Source: Saccharothrix longispora
GTDB taxonomy: Bacteria; Actinomycetota; Actinomycetes; Mycobacteriales; Pseudonocardiaceae
NCBI RefSeq assembly: GCF_030852425.1
Contig: NZ_NSDM01000008.1
Location: 124,001 to 188,000, forward strand
DNA: 64,000 bases
Direction: 5' to 3'
Position 1 is the stretch's first letter. Each line of letters starts with the position of its first letter. The translations under genes and the position numbers were made by a program. The notes beneath the pieces were generated by a model. The model worked only from the letters and a program-made list of their open reading frames with translations, was not told the origin of the DNA and did not search any database. Shown here in pieces: positions 24,810 to 37,460 of this stretch.

Positions 24810-25715
24810 CTACGGCTCCACCAGGTGCACGCCCGGGGGCATTTCCGCGCCGCGCAGGAAGCCCAGCAGGACCGAGCGGAACGCCCGGCCGGCCGACGTG
24901 GGGGCCACGTCGGTGCGGTGCGCCAGGGCGACCGTGCGGGTGGTGCTCGGCGCGAGCGGCGTGGCGTGCAGCGACCGCGTGGCCAGCACCGTGGACGGCA
25001 CGATGGCCACGCCCAACCCCACCTCCACGAACCGCAGCACGGCGTCCATCTCGCCGCCCTCCACCGCGAACGACGGCTCGAACCCGGCCTGGCGGCACGC
25101 GGCCAGCGTCGTCTCCCGCAGGTCGTACCCGGCCCGGAACATCACGAGCGGGTGCTCGCGCAGGTCCGCCAGGCGCATCCGGGTCACGCCGAGCGGCTCG
25201 GCGGACGCGACCACCAGGTCCTCGCGCAGCACCGGCACCACGGTCAGCGCCCGGTCGGCGTCCGCGGGCGACACGATGACCAGCGCCAGGTCCAGGTCGC
25301 CGACCTCCAGCGCGGCCACCAGGTCGCGCGACCCGCCCTCGGTCACCGCGACCCGGATGCCGGGGTGCGCGTCGTGGAAGCGCTTGATCACGTCGGCGAA
25401 CAGGCTGCCGCACAGGCTCGGCGTCGCGCCCACGCGCACCCGGCCGCGCCGCAGCCCCACCAGTTCCGCCACCTCCAGCCGCGCGGTGTCCACATCGGAC
25501 AGGATGCGGTTCGCCACCGGCAGCAGCGCCTCGCCGGCGGGGGTGAGGGCGATGTTGCCCCGCGCCCGGCTGAACAGCTCCGCCCCGAGCTCCTTCTCCA
25601 GCGCGTGGATCTGCTTGGACAGTGAGGGCTGCGCCACACGCACCTCCTCGGCGGCGCGGGTGAAGTGCCGCGTCCTGGCCACTGCCAGGAAGTACGCGAG
25701 CTGCGTGAGCGTCAT
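24810..25715 (-). CDS. LysR family transcriptional regulator of the adjacent sdh operon
   Basis: A 301-residue LysR protein. The N-terminal winged helix-turn-helix ([39 protein letters not shown]) is followed by the effector-binding domain, beginning about residue 90 ([18 protein letters not shown]). ATG 25715 is chosen; GTG 25721 is possible. It is divergent from the succinate dehydrogenase cytochrome gene, 72 bases away, an arrangement kept in many actinobacteria. It probably controls that operon in response to a metabolite. An inverted repeat lies in the shared promoter. Confidence 0.88.
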   Translation of the reverse strand: MTLTQLAYFLAVARTRHFTRAAEEVRVAQPSLSKQIHALEKELGAELFSRARGNIALTPAGEALLPVANRILSDVDTARLEVAELVGLRRGRVRVGATPSLCGSLFADVIKRFHDAHPGIRVAVTEGGSRDLVAALEVGDLDLALVIVSPADADRALTVVPVLREDLVVASAEPLGVTRMRLADLREHPLVMFRAGYDLRETTLAACRQAGFEPSFAVEGGEMDAVLRFVEVGLGVAIVPSTVLATRSLHATPLAPSTTRTVALAHRTDVAPTSAGRAFRSVLLGFLRGAEMPPGVHLVEP

Positions 25716-25725
25716 AGCCACAGGC

Positions 25726-25747
25726 TATCGTCTCGTACTCCACGATG
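25726..25747. promoter_or_regulatory. Possible LysR operator between lysR and sdh
   Basis: ATCGT (25727-25731) and ACGAT (25742-25746) form an inverted repeat with a 10-base spacer in the 72-base divergent promoter, the size and place expected for a LysR box. TACCGT at 25775-25780 is 7 bases before the sdh GTG start. Arms are short, so this is tentative. Confidence 0.35.
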
Positions 25748-25787
25748 TATTGGACGACTCGTCGCACCTCTTCCTACCGTCCTCGGG

Positions 25788-26417
25788 GTGGACACGATCC
25801 GGCTCTACCGCACCACCGTCGGCAAGAAGGCCGTCATGGCGGTCACCGGCGCCGTGCTGCTGCTGTACGTCGTCGCGCACATGGTCGGCAACCTCGCGAT
25901 CTTCGCCGGGCCCGAGGCGATCGACGGCTACGGCCGGTGGCTGCGCGGGATCGGCGCCGTGTGGCCGACGCGGGTGGCCCTGCTCGCCGCCGTGGCGCTG
26001 CACTTCACCGCCGCCCACCAGCTCGCCGCCCGCGCCCGGAGGGCCCGCGGTCGCTACGAGCACCGGCGGCGCGTGCAGGGGAGCTACGCGGCCCGCACCA
26101 TGCGCTGGGGCGGGGTGGTGATCGCGCTGTTCGTCGTCTACCACCTGCTCGACCTCACCGCCGGGTGGCTCAACCCGCACGGCGTCGCCGGCGAGATCCA
26201 CGCCAACGTCGTCGCGGACTTCCGGCACTGGTACGTCGTGCTCGCCTACACCGTCGCCGTGCTCGCCCTCGGCCTGCACATCCGCCACGGCGTGTGGAGC
26301 GCCACGCAGACGCTGGGGGTCACCACGTCGCGCGTGGCCGGCCTCGGCGTGGCCGTGGTGGTCTGCGCCGGCTTCCTGTCCGTCCCGTTCGCCGTCGTCA
26401 CCGGGTTGGTGGGCTGA
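25788..26417 (+). CDS. Succinate dehydrogenase/fumarate reductase cytochrome b subunit
   Basis: A 209-residue membrane protein with five spans. It begins [18 protein letters not shown], followed by [14 protein letters not shown] with a likely heme-ligand His, then [13 protein letters not shown] and [11 protein letters not shown] with further His candidates. It anchors the flavoprotein and iron-sulfur subunits and passes electrons to or from menaquinone. GTG 25788 starts the three-gene operon; the flavoprotein ATG follows one base after its stop. Sequence type matches the actinobacterial SdhCAB/FrdCAB-like complex. Confidence 0.9.
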   Translation: MDTIRLYRTTVGKKAVMAVTGAVLLLYVVAHMVGNLAIFAGPEAIDGYGRWLRGIGAVWPTRVALLAAVALHFTAAHQLAARARRARGRYEHRRRVQGSYAARTMRWGGVVIALFVVYHLLDLTAGWLNPHGVAGEIHANVVADFRHWYVVLAYTVAVLALGLHIRHGVWSATQTLGVTTSRVAGLGVAVVVCAGFLSVPFAVVTGLVG

Positions 26418-26418
26418 C

Positions 26419-28322
<1,904 letters not shown>

Positions 28323-28326
<4 letters not shown>

Positions 28327-29069
28327 AGCTGACCCTGCGGATCTGGCGGCAGCGCGGTGCGACCGGGCGGCTGGTCGAGTACCCGGTCGACGGGCTGTCG
28401 CCGGACATGTCCTTCCTGGAAGCGCTCGACGTGCTCAACGAGCGGTTGACCACGGCCGGGGAGGAGCCGGTCGCGTTCGACCACGACTGCCGCGAGGGCA
28501 TCTGCGGCGCGTGCGGGTTGATGATCGACGGGGTGGCGCACGGGCCGCAGCGGGCGACCACGGCGTGCCAGCTGCACCTGCGGCACTTCCGCGACGGCGA
28601 CGTGGTGACCGTGGAGCCGTGGCGGGCCGAGCCGTTCCCGGTGGTGCGGGACCTGGTGGTGGACCGGTCGGCGCTCGACCGGATCGTGGCGTCCGGCGGG
28701 TACGTGGGCGTGCCGACCGGGTCCGCGCCCGACGCGCACGCCACCCCCGTGCCGAAGCCGGACGCGGACACCGCGTTCGAGGCGGCGGCGTGCATCGGGT
28801 GCGGCGCGTGCGTGGCGGCGTGCCCGAACGGGTCGGCGATGCTGTTCACCGCCGCCAAGGCGACGCACCTGGGCGTGCTGCCGCAGGGGCAGCCGGAGCG
28901 GTGGTCGCGGGCGCGGGACATGGTGGCCGAGCACGACGCGGAGGGCTTCGGCGGCTGCACGAACACCGGCGAGTGCACGGCGGCGTGCCCCAAGGGCATC
29001 CCGCTGACCACGATCGCCCGCCTCAACGCCGACCTGCTGCGCGCTCACACCAGCCGCAGCGACAGGTAG
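28323..29069 (+). CDS. sdhB: Succinate dehydrogenase/fumarate reductase iron-sulfur subunit
   Basis: A 248-residue protein; GTG 28323 overlaps the flavoprotein stop (GTGA). The N-terminal plant-type ferredoxin domain shows [15 protein letters not shown] and a later ATTACQLHL cysteine for the [2Fe-2S] cluster. The C-terminal domain has [14 protein letters not shown] and [16 protein letters not shown] for the [4Fe-4S] and [3Fe-4S] clusters. It passes electrons between FAD and the heme subunit. The 3' end overlaps the convergent YeiH gene by 25 bases. All cluster ligands are present. Confidence 0.95.
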
Positions 29070-29827
29070 CCCGTCCCGCACACCAGCAGCGTCGACAGCA
29101 GGCCCAGCACCAGCGGGCGCGGGCCGAGGCGCAGCAGGGCGCGCGGCCGGACGGCCGTGCCGAGGCCGAACAGGGCGGCGGCGAGCAGGACCGTCGTCGC
29201 CGTCCGGGCGACGCCCAGCACCGGCTCGGGCACGAGCGGGGCCACCAGCGCCGCCGCCGCGAACCCGAGCAGGAAGACGGGCACGCCGCGCCGCCCGCCC
29301 AGGCCCGCCACGATCGGCGCCAGCAGCGCCACCCGGCCGAGCTTGACCGCCATGGCCGTCGCCAGCCCGCCCGCGGGCGCGGCGGCGGCCACCTGCGCCA
29401 CCTCGTGCACGCTCAGCCCGGTCCACTGCGCGGACGCGCCGAGCAGCGGCAGCGCGACCATCGCGAGGCTGCCGTAGAGGGTGACCAGGGCGACGCTCGC
29501 GGCCACGTGCTCGTCCTCGCGCTCGACCACGCCCTCCACGGCGGCGATGGCCGACGCGCCGCAGATGGAGAAGCCGCTCGCCACCAGCACGGTCAACCCG
29601 CGGGGCAGGCCCAGGCGCGCGCCCAGCCACAGCGTGCCCAGGAACGTGACGCCGACCGTCACCACGACCGCGACCAGCACGCCCGGTCCGAGGGACAGCA
29701 GCAGCGGCACGGACAGCTGGAGGCCGAGCAGGACGACGCCGGCGCGCAGCAGCCGCCGGGTCCACGTCGACAGGTCGGGCACCCGGCCGCCCACGAGCAC
29801 ACCCAGCACCACCGCGGCGATCAGCAC
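29045..29827 (-). CDS. YeiH family putative sulfate/sulfonate exporter (short)
   Basis: A 260-residue membrane protein of the YeiH/UPF0324 family with about eight spans. Family features include [34 protein letters not shown] and [15 protein letters not shown]. It is shorter than usual (about 330-340) because the first transmembrane segment is missing from any in-frame ATG/GTG start. GTG 29827 is the only canonical start near the homology, so the N-terminus is uncertain. It is divergent from a LysR gene, like E. coli yeiH and yeiE. Its substrate is not established. Confidence 0.75.
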   Translation of the reverse strand: MLIAAVVLGVLVGGRVPDLSTWTRRLLRAGVVLLGLQLSVPLLLSLGPGVLVAVVVTVGVTFLGTLWLGARLGLPRGLTVLVASGFSICGASAIAAVEGVVEREDEHVAASVALVTLYGSLAMVALPLLGASAQWTGLSVHEVAQVAAAAPAGGLATAMAVKLGRVALLAPIVAGLGGRRGVPVFLLGFAAAALVAPLVPEPVLGVARTATTVLLAAALFGLGTAVRPRALLRLGPRPLVLGLLSTLLVCGTGYLSLRLV

Positions 29828-29883
29828 CCGCCCACCGTGCGCCCTGCCGGGGCCCGCCGGTAGGCGGCAACCCGCTCTGTGCT

Positions 29884-29900
29884 CATACCCTGGGGCTATG
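29884..29900. promoter_or_regulatory. LysR box between yeiH-like and lysR genes
   Basis: CATACCCTGGGGCTATG is a near-perfect 17-base palindrome containing the LysR T-N11-A signature (ATACCCTGGGGCTAT). It lies 14 bases before the lysR start codon and 57 bases before the YeiH start, suited to autoregulation and control of the exporter. Confidence 0.6.
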
Positions 29901-29914
29901 ACCTCGGACCCGCG

Positions 29915-30805
29915 ATGACCCCCGACCTGGGCTCGCTGCGCCTGCTGGTGCTGGTGGGCGAGCTGGGCAGCCTGGGGCGGGCGGCCGAGCGGCTCGGCGT
30001 CGCGCAGCCCTCGGCGAGCAAGCGCCTGGCCACGCTGGAGCGCGCGCTGGGGCTGGTGCTGGTGGACCGGGGGCGGCGCGGGTCGGTGCTCACGCCGGCG
30101 GGCGTGGTCGTCGGCGAACGGGCGCGGCGCGTGCTGGACGAGGTCTCCGGGCTGCTGGAGGGCGCGGAGGCGCTGCGGTCGGCGCGGGAGGCCGGGCTGC
30201 GGGTCGCGGCGAGCATGACGGTGGCCGAGCACCTCGCACCCGGCTGGATCGCCGAGCTGCGGCGGCACCGACCCGAGCTGCGGGTGGGGCTGCGGGTGAC
30301 GAACTCGGAGACCGTGGTCGGGCTGGTGCGCGACGGCGCGGTGGACGTCGGGTTCGTCGAGGCGCCCGGCGCGCTGGCGGGGCTGTCGACGCGACGGGTG
30401 GCGGTGGACCGGCTGGCCCTGGTGGTGGCGCCCGGCCACCCGTGGGCGCGACGGCGGCGCGAGCTGACGGCGGCGGAGCTGGCGACCGTCCCCCTGGTGG
30501 TGCGCGAGCGCGGTTCGGGGACGCGGGACACCCTCGACCGCGCGCTGCCGGACGCCTGCCCGCCCGCGCTGGAACTGGGGTCCACCACGGCCGTGCGCGG
30601 CGCGGTGGTCGCCGGGGTCGCGCCGGCCGTGCTGAGCGTCCTCGCGGTGGGGCTGGACCTGGCCGACGGGCGGCTCGTGGAGGTGCCGGTGGCCCTGGAC
30701 CTGCGGCGAGTGCTGCGGGCCGTGTGGCCGGGTGGACGGCGGCTGGTGGGACCCGCCGCGGAACTCCTCGCCGCGGCGACCCGCCGTAGTTCAATGGGGC
30801 CATGA
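29915..30805 (+). CDS. LysR family regulator (YeiE/CysB-like context)
   Basis: A 296-residue LysR protein. The N-terminal DNA-binding helix-turn-helix is LGSLGRAAERLGVAQPSASKRLATLE, and the effector domain begins near residue 88 (GLRVAASMTVAEHLAPGWIA). ATG 29915 is chosen since the homology starts there. It is divergent from the YeiH-type exporter with a palindromic LysR box between them, so the exporter is the probable target. Its stop overlaps the next ATG (ATGA at 30802). Confidence 0.88.
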   Translation: MTPDLGSLRLLVLVGELGSLGRAAERLGVAQPSASKRLATLERALGLVLVDRGRRGSVLTPAGVVVGERARRVLDEVSGLLEGAEALRSAREAGLRVAASMTVAEHLAPGWIAELRRHRPELRVGLRVTNSETVVGLVRDGAVDVGFVEAPGALAGLSTRRVAVDRLALVVAPGHPWARRRRELTAAELATVPLVVRERGSGTRDTLDRALPDACPPALELGSTTAVRGAVVAGVAPAVLSVLAVGLDLADGRLVEVPVALDLRRVLRAVWPGGRRLVGPAAELLAAATRRSSMGP

Positions 30806-31476
30806 GCTGGTTCCGCCGCCGACGCCCCGCCCAGCCCCGGCCCGAACCCCCGGCGGGGGGCGCGCCCGCGCACCTGCCGAACCCGCGGGAGGCGGCGGTC
30901 GCGTTCTGGACGGGTTGGTCCGACCTGCTGCCGACGGTCAGCGCGGCGCTCGGCGACGGCGAACCGCACCGCGTGGAGGGCGGGATCGGGGCGCTCGTCG
31001 CCGACCTGCACCCGGACCTGCACTTCTCCCTCGAACGCGGGCACCGCGCGATCTACGCGCTGGTCGTCACCGGCCAGGAGGACCCGAGGCTGCGGCCGTG
31101 GACGGACGCGTGGATGGCCGCCGCGCCCACCGAGGACATGATCTGGGAGTACCACGACTCGGTGCCGCCGGTGCCCGACCCGACCAAGGTGACGATCAAC
31201 CTGGGAGCTCGTCGCATCGCGCTCGCCGACGTGCGGGTCGTCGCCCGGGTGGCCGACGGGCTCGTGGACGTCGCCGTGTACCACCCGGAGTTCGCCGCCC
31301 TGGACGACGACGCCCGGCGGACCATGACGTTCCTCCCCCTGGACGTCACGCTCGGTGAGCGCCTGGCCGGTGAACGACTCGGCCGGGTGGAGACCGCGTC
31401 CACCGAACCGGAGGGCACGATCGACCTGCTGGAACTGCGCGACCTCGTCCGCGCGATGATCGGGGACGGCGGCTGA
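30802..31476 (+). CDS. Conserved hypothetical protein coupled to LysR
   Basis: A 224-residue soluble protein, ATG 30802 overlapping the lysR stop. After a basic, Pro-rich N-terminus (MSWFRRRRPAQPRPEPPAGG) the body is mixed alpha/beta with acidic patches (VEGGIGALVADLHPDLHFSL, TEDMIWEYHDSVPPVPDPTK). No known domain is apparent to me. Codon use is normal. Homologues sit just upstream of ligA in related genomes as far as I recall, but I cannot name the family. It may be a cytosolic regulator or immunity-type protein; that is a guess. Confidence 0.65.
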   Translation: MSWFRRRRPAQPRPEPPAGGAPAHLPNPREAAVAFWTGWSDLLPTVSAALGDGEPHRVEGGIGALVADLHPDLHFSLERGHRAIYALVVTGQEDPRLRPWTDAWMAAAPTEDMIWEYHDSVPPVPDPTKVTINLGARRIALADVRVVARVADGLVDVAVYHPEFAALDDDARRTMTFLPLDVTLGERLAGERLGRVETASTEPEGTIDLLELRDLVRAMIGDGG

Positions 31477-31498
31477 AACCGTCGGACCCCCTCGTTAG

Positions 31499-33798
<2,300 letters not shown>

Positions 33799-33945
33799 CA
33801 GTCGCCATGTCCTCCGGGCAGGCGTTCCGGACCTTCCGGAAGGGCGGTGGCCGCGGGTGACATCGCGGTCGGACCTTGATCGCAGCACCACCCGCGCAGT
33901 TGTCTGGGTGGGGATCGGGGAGTCGCCGAGGTGGAGGGGTGCCAG

Positions 33946-34452
33946 ATGGCCGACGTCGTGGTGAGGCCGGCGAGGGAAGACGAGTGGGCGGCGGCGGGCG
34001 AGGTCACCGTGGCCGCCTACCGGGTCGACCGGCACGTCGACAGCCACACCGGCGGGTACGCCGACGTGCTGGTCGACGCGCGGACCCGGGCCGCGCAAGC
34101 GGAGCTGCTGGTGGCGGTGGACGTGGCGGACACGGTGCTGGGCACGGTCACCGTGGTGCGGCCCGGCACCCCGTACGCCGAGGTCAGCCGGCCGGGCGAG
34201 GTCGAGTTCCGGATGCTCGCGGTGAGCCCCGGCGCGCGCGGGCGGGGCGTCGGGGAGGCACTGGTGCTGGCGGTCGTCGCGCGGGCGCGGGAGCTGGGCG
34301 CGCGGCGGCTGGTGATGAGCAGCTCCGAGCGGATGCTCACCGCGCACCGCCTCTACCGGCGGCTGGGGTTCCGGCGGCTGCCCGAGCGCGACTGGCTGCC
34401 GGTGCCCGGCACGGACGTCGTGGCGTGCGCGTTCAGCCTCGAACTCGCATGA
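33946..34452 (+). CDS. GNAT N-acetyltransferase
   Basis: A 168-residue GNAT enzyme. It starts MADVVVRPAREDEWAAAGEV and carries the acetyl-CoA binding motif A VEFRMLAVSPGARGRGVGEAL (RxxGxG/A) plus motif B around LVMSSSERMLTAHRLYRRLG. ATG 33946 has an ideal GGAGGGG ribosome site at 33933-33939; an in-frame GTG at 33931 lies within it. The acceptor substrate is unknown. Its 3' end overlaps the convergent SWIM gene by 20 bases. Confidence 0.88.
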   Translation: MADVVVRPAREDEWAAAGEVTVAAYRVDRHVDSHTGGYADVLVDARTRAAQAELLVAVDVADTVLGTVTVVRPGTPYAEVSRPGEVEFRMLAVSPGARGRGVGEALVLAVVARARELGARRLVMSSSERMLTAHRLYRRLGFRRLPERDWLPVPGTDVVACAFSLELA

Positions 34453-34843
34453 CGGCGTCGTACAGCGCCCGGTCGGCGCAGGCGCGCTCGTAGAGCAGCT
34501 CGACCAGCTCGGCGTGCTCCAGCTCGCCCAGCCGGGCGCGCAGCTCCGCGTCCTCCGCGTCCGGCGGCGGCACGGTGAGGCCGCGGTCGAGCAGCACCAG
34601 GCCGACCGCGACGCAGTGCTTGCAGAAGAACCCCTGCGCCCCGTACGGGCACGAGCAGGAGCCCGTCAGGTGGGTGTCCTCCCAGGCCAGCGACACCCGG
34701 TAGGCGTCGGCGCCGACGACGGTCGCGTCCACGTGCCGCGAGCGCACGACCAGGTCCACCACGGAGTCCCGGTAGGTCAACCCGCGCCAGTACGACTTGG
34801 CTCCCGCGTGGTGTCGGAGCAGGGCCGGGGTGAGCGTCCGCAT
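34433..34843 (-). CDS. Short SWIM zinc-finger protein
   Basis: A 136-residue protein whose core is a SWIM finger, CSCPYGAQGFFCKHCVAVGL (CxC...CxH ligands), at about residues 62-81. Upstream is the typical RGLTYRDSVVDLVVR segment. Longer actinobacterial relatives run to several hundred residues after the LVELLYERA helix; here the gene stops right there (AVMRVRG, TGA). It is therefore a minimal form or a truncation. SWIM domains bind DNA or protein, often in recombination. ATG 34843 is preferred, with GTG 34858 possible. Confidence 0.7.
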   Translation of the reverse strand: MRTLTPALLRHHAGAKSYWRGLTYRDSVVDLVVRSRHVDATVVGADAYRVSLAWEDTHLTGSCSCPYGAQGFFCKHCVAVGLVLLDRGLTVPPPDAEDAELRARLGELEHAELVELLYERACADRALYDAVMRVRG

Positions 34844-34878
34844 GGCGGTATCCAACACCGTGCGGTTGAGTGGGTCGC

Positions 34879-35580
34879 GTGCTACAGGCCTGTCTGAACG
34901 GCGCCCGCCGGCCGGGCGCCCACCCGAGCCTGCCGATCACCCCGCAGCAGCTGGCCGCGGACGCCGCGGCGTGCGCCGAGCTGGGCGTGGCGGCGTTCCA
35001 CCTCCACCCGCGCGACGTGGTGGGGCTGGAGGTCCTGGCGGGACCCGAGGTCGCCACGGCGGTGGCGGTGGTGCGCGCCGCCGTGCCGGGCGCGGAGATC
35101 GGCGTGACGACGGGCGCGTGGATCGTGCCCGACCCGGTGCGGCGGGCCGAGCTGGTGCGCGGCTGGGCGGGACTGGCGGCGGGCCGCCCGGACGTGGCGT
35201 CGGTCAACGTCCACGAGGAGGGCTGGCGGGAGACCGCCGCCGCCCTGCGCGACGCGGGCGTCGGCGTCGAGCTGGGCGTGTTCCACGAGGACGCGGCGCG
35301 CACCCTGCTCGACGCGGGCCTGCCACCGGGTGCGGTCCGGGTGCTGGCCGAGGTGCGGCCGGGGGGCACCACCGACGACGCCGAGCGCCTGCTCGACCTG
35401 CTGGCGCCGCTCGGCGCGCCGCTGCTGCTGCACGGCGAGGACGGCAGCGCGTGGCCGGTGCTGGACCTGGCGCTCTCCCGCGGGCTGGACACCCGCGTCG
35501 GCCTGGAGGACACCCTGCTGGGTCGCGGCGGCGAGACGGGCCTGACGAACGCGCGACTGGTCGCCCAGGCGCGCGGGTAA
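34879..35580 (+). CDS. BKACE family beta-keto acid cleavage enzyme (DUF849)
   Basis: A 233-residue TIM-barrel protein of the beta-keto acid cleavage (3-keto-5-aminohexanoate cleavage-like) family. LQACLNGARRPGAHPSLPIT opens the barrel, VAAFHLHPRD contains two His in the zinc-site HxH position, and ASVNVHEEG and VRVGLEDTLL-like strands (TRVGLEDTLLGRGG) carry further active-site residues. Family enzymes condense a beta-keto acid with acetyl-CoA; the substrate here is unknown. It is somewhat shorter than the 270-300 residues usual. GTG 34879 is chosen; GTG 34870 is in frame. Confidence 0.8.
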   Translation: MLQACLNGARRPGAHPSLPITPQQLAADAAACAELGVAAFHLHPRDVVGLEVLAGPEVATAVAVVRAAVPGAEIGVTTGAWIVPDPVRRAELVRGWAGLAAGRPDVASVNVHEEGWRETAAALRDAGVGVELGVFHEDAARTLLDAGLPPGAVRVLAEVRPGGTTDDAERLLDLLAPLGAPLLLHGEDGSAWPVLDLALSRGLDTRVGLEDTLLGRGGETGLTNARLVAQARG

Positions 35581-35612
35581 AACGGCTTGGCGTCGCCGCC
35601 TAGCCTGGGCCC

Positions 35613-36251
35613 GTGGTGTCCACCGACCGGTTGCCGGCCTTCGCGGCCCTGTCGTCCGCGCTGATCCTCGTGCCGGGGCCCAGCGTGCTGTTCGTCATCG
35701 GGCGGGCCCTGGCACAGGGCCGCCGAGCGGCGCTGATCACCGTCGTCGGCAACACCCTGGGCGCGTACCTGCTGGTGGTGGCGGTGGCGTTCGGGGTGGG
35801 CGCGGTCGTGGAGCGCTCGGTGGTCGTGTTCACCGCGCTGAAGCTCGCGGGCGCCGCCTACCTGGTGCACCTGGGCGTGCGGGCGGTGCGGCGGCGGGGC
35901 GGGCTGACGGCCTCGTCCGCCGGCGTCGCCGCCGCACGCGGTGGCCTGCGCACGCTGTGGGAGGGGTTCGCGGTCGGCGTGGCCAACCCCAAGACCGTGG
36001 TGTTCTTCGCCGCCGTGCTGCCGCAGTTCGTCGACCCGGCGCGCGGGCACGTGGTGGGCCAGGTGCTGCTGCTCGGCCTGGTGTTCAACCTCATCGCGGT
36101 GGTCTCGGACAGCGCGTGGGGACTCGCCGCGGGCACCGCGCGGAACTGGTTCGCCCGATCACCCCGGCGGCTCGCGGCGGTCGGCGGGGTCGGCGGGGTG
36201 ACGATGATCGGACTGGGCGTCGCGGTCGCCGTCTCCGGCAGGGAGGGCTGA
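35613..36251 (+). CDS. LysE family amino-acid exporter
   Basis: A 212-residue membrane protein with six spans, RhtB/LysE family. The N-terminal hallmark LILVPGPSVLFVIGRALAQG and the central GFAVGVANPKTVVFFAAVLPQF are diagnostic. Such carriers export amino acids such as lysine, threonine or homoserine in exchange for protons. GTG 35613 is used; TAGCCT lies 6 bases ahead of it. It stands alone between the BKACE and ACT-domain genes without its usual LysG-type regulator. Confidence 0.9.
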   Translation: MVSTDRLPAFAALSSALILVPGPSVLFVIGRALAQGRRAALITVVGNTLGAYLLVVAVAFGVGAVVERSVVVFTALKLAGAAYLVHLGVRAVRRRGGLTASSAGVAAARGGLRTLWEGFAVGVANPKTVVFFAAVLPQFVDPARGHVVGQVLLLGLVFNLIAVVSDSAWGLAAGTARNWFARSPRRLAAVGGVGGVTMIGLGVAVAVSGREG

Positions 36252-36293
36252 CCCGGTCCGGCTCGTTCCGGCCGGGACTCGGCCCGGCCCGGC

Positions 36294-36947
36294 TCAGTCC
36301 GGCAGCACGACGGACACGATGCCCGCCAGGTGCGCCAGGCGGGCCACCTCGGCCGCGCGGAACATCGGACCGCCCGGTCTGCCCACCAGCAGCACGCGGT
36401 CCGGCTTGCCCAGCGGCGTGGCGGCCAGCTCGGTGCCCAGCTCGCGCCACGTCTCGGGCACCCAGTCGTCGTCGCCGTCGAGCACCGTCGCCCGCGCCAG
36501 CGGCATCCACGGCTGCGCCTCCAGGCGGGTCTCCGGCGCGGCCGACGACGAGGTCAACCGGTGCACCTTCGCGCCGTCCCACGACACCACCACGGCCCAC
36601 CCGGCCCGGATGATCTTCGGGACGCCCTCGGTGAAGACCTCCAGCCCGTGCTTGGGGTCCTCGGCGACCTCCTCGACCAGCTCCAGCTCGCGGTGGGTGT
36701 CCAGCACCCCCGCGTACGGCCGGACCGCGTCCACCTCGACACCGTCGATGGACTCGGCCGCCGTGATCAGCACGTCCGGCAGCCGCCCGGAGGGCAGCTC
36801 GACCACCAGGTCGTCGATGGCCAGGCCCGCGCCGCGCTCCACCACGTCCACGCTCAGTATGTCGGCCCCGATGTGGCCGAGCGCGGTGGCGACCGCGCCC
36901 AGCGCGCCGGGACGGTCCGGGAGCTGGACCCGGATCAGGAAGGACAC
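36294..36947 (-). CDS. ACT-domain amino-acid-binding protein (Rv3013-like)
   Basis: A 217-residue protein with an N-terminal ACT domain (FLIRVQLPDRPGALGAVATA, IGADILSVDVVERG) and a second region ending ARATVLDGDDDWVPETWRELG and LLVGRPGGPMFRAAEVARLA, a GAF-like or degenerate ACT fold typical of its actinobacterial family. It is probably a cytosolic sensor of an amino acid. GTG 36947 has GGAGG 9 bases upstream. It is divergent from gatC across about 210 bases, the order also seen in mycobacteria. Confidence 0.82.
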   Translation of the reverse strand: MSFLIRVQLPDRPGALGAVATALGHIGADILSVDVVERGAGLAIDDLVVELPSGRLPDVLITAAESIDGVEVDAVRPYAGVLDTHRELELVEEVAEDPKHGLEVFTEGVPKIIRAGWAVVVSWDGAKVHRLTSSSAAPETRLEAQPWMPLARATVLDGDDDWVPETWRELGTELAATPLGKPDRVLLVGRPGGPMFRAAEVARLAHLAGIVSVVLPD

Positions 36948-37160
36948 GGTGCACGCCTCCAGAGCAGGTGGTGGTACTTGCCGACCGGTGATTCTCGCAG
37001 ACGCGGCTTCGCTTTCGGACCCACCGGCCGCGTTGCGCACCGGTAAAATCGCGCACCCCCGCGCGCGGGAGCGGACAACCCGGTACGAGGTCGCCCTGAC
37101 CAGCCAATAGACTCGGTGGGTCCAAAATCCGAGAAAACCAGACCCCCGGGGGTTGACGAG

Positions 37161-37460
37161 GTGCCGAGCATCTCCCGCGACGAGGTCGCGCACCTGGCCC
37201 GACTGGCGAGGCTCGCCGTCACCGACGACGAGCTCGACCTGTTCGCGGGCCAGTTGGACGTGATCCTCCAGTCGGTTGCCACGGTCGGCGACATCGCCAC
37301 CGCGGACATCCCGCCCACGTCGCACGCCGTCCCGCTGACCAACGTGTTCCGCGAGGACGTGGTGCGTCCCAGCCTCGGTCAGCAGCAGGCGCTCGCCGGC
37401 GCCCCCGCCGCCGAGGAAGGCCGCTTCCGCGTTCCCCGAATCCTGGGTGAGGAAGCATGA
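37161..37460 (+). CDS. gatC: Asp/Glu-tRNA amidotransferase subunit C
   Basis: A 99-residue Gat[23 protein letters not shown] and [17 protein letters not shown] are the conserved helices that wrap GatA, and the C-terminus ([15 protein letters not shown]) reaches GatB. It stabilises the GatCAB complex that converts Glu-tRNA(Gln) and Asp-tRNA(Asn). GTG 37161 matches the family start. Its stop overlaps the gatA ATG (ATGA). The 210-base gap upstream, shared with the ACT gene, holds the promoter; I see no leader structure there. Confidence 0.93.
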   Translation: MPSISRDEVAHLARLARLAVTDDELDLFAGQLDVILQSVATVGDIATADIPPTSHAVPLTNVFREDVVRPSLGQQQALAGAPAAEEGRFRVPRILGEEA

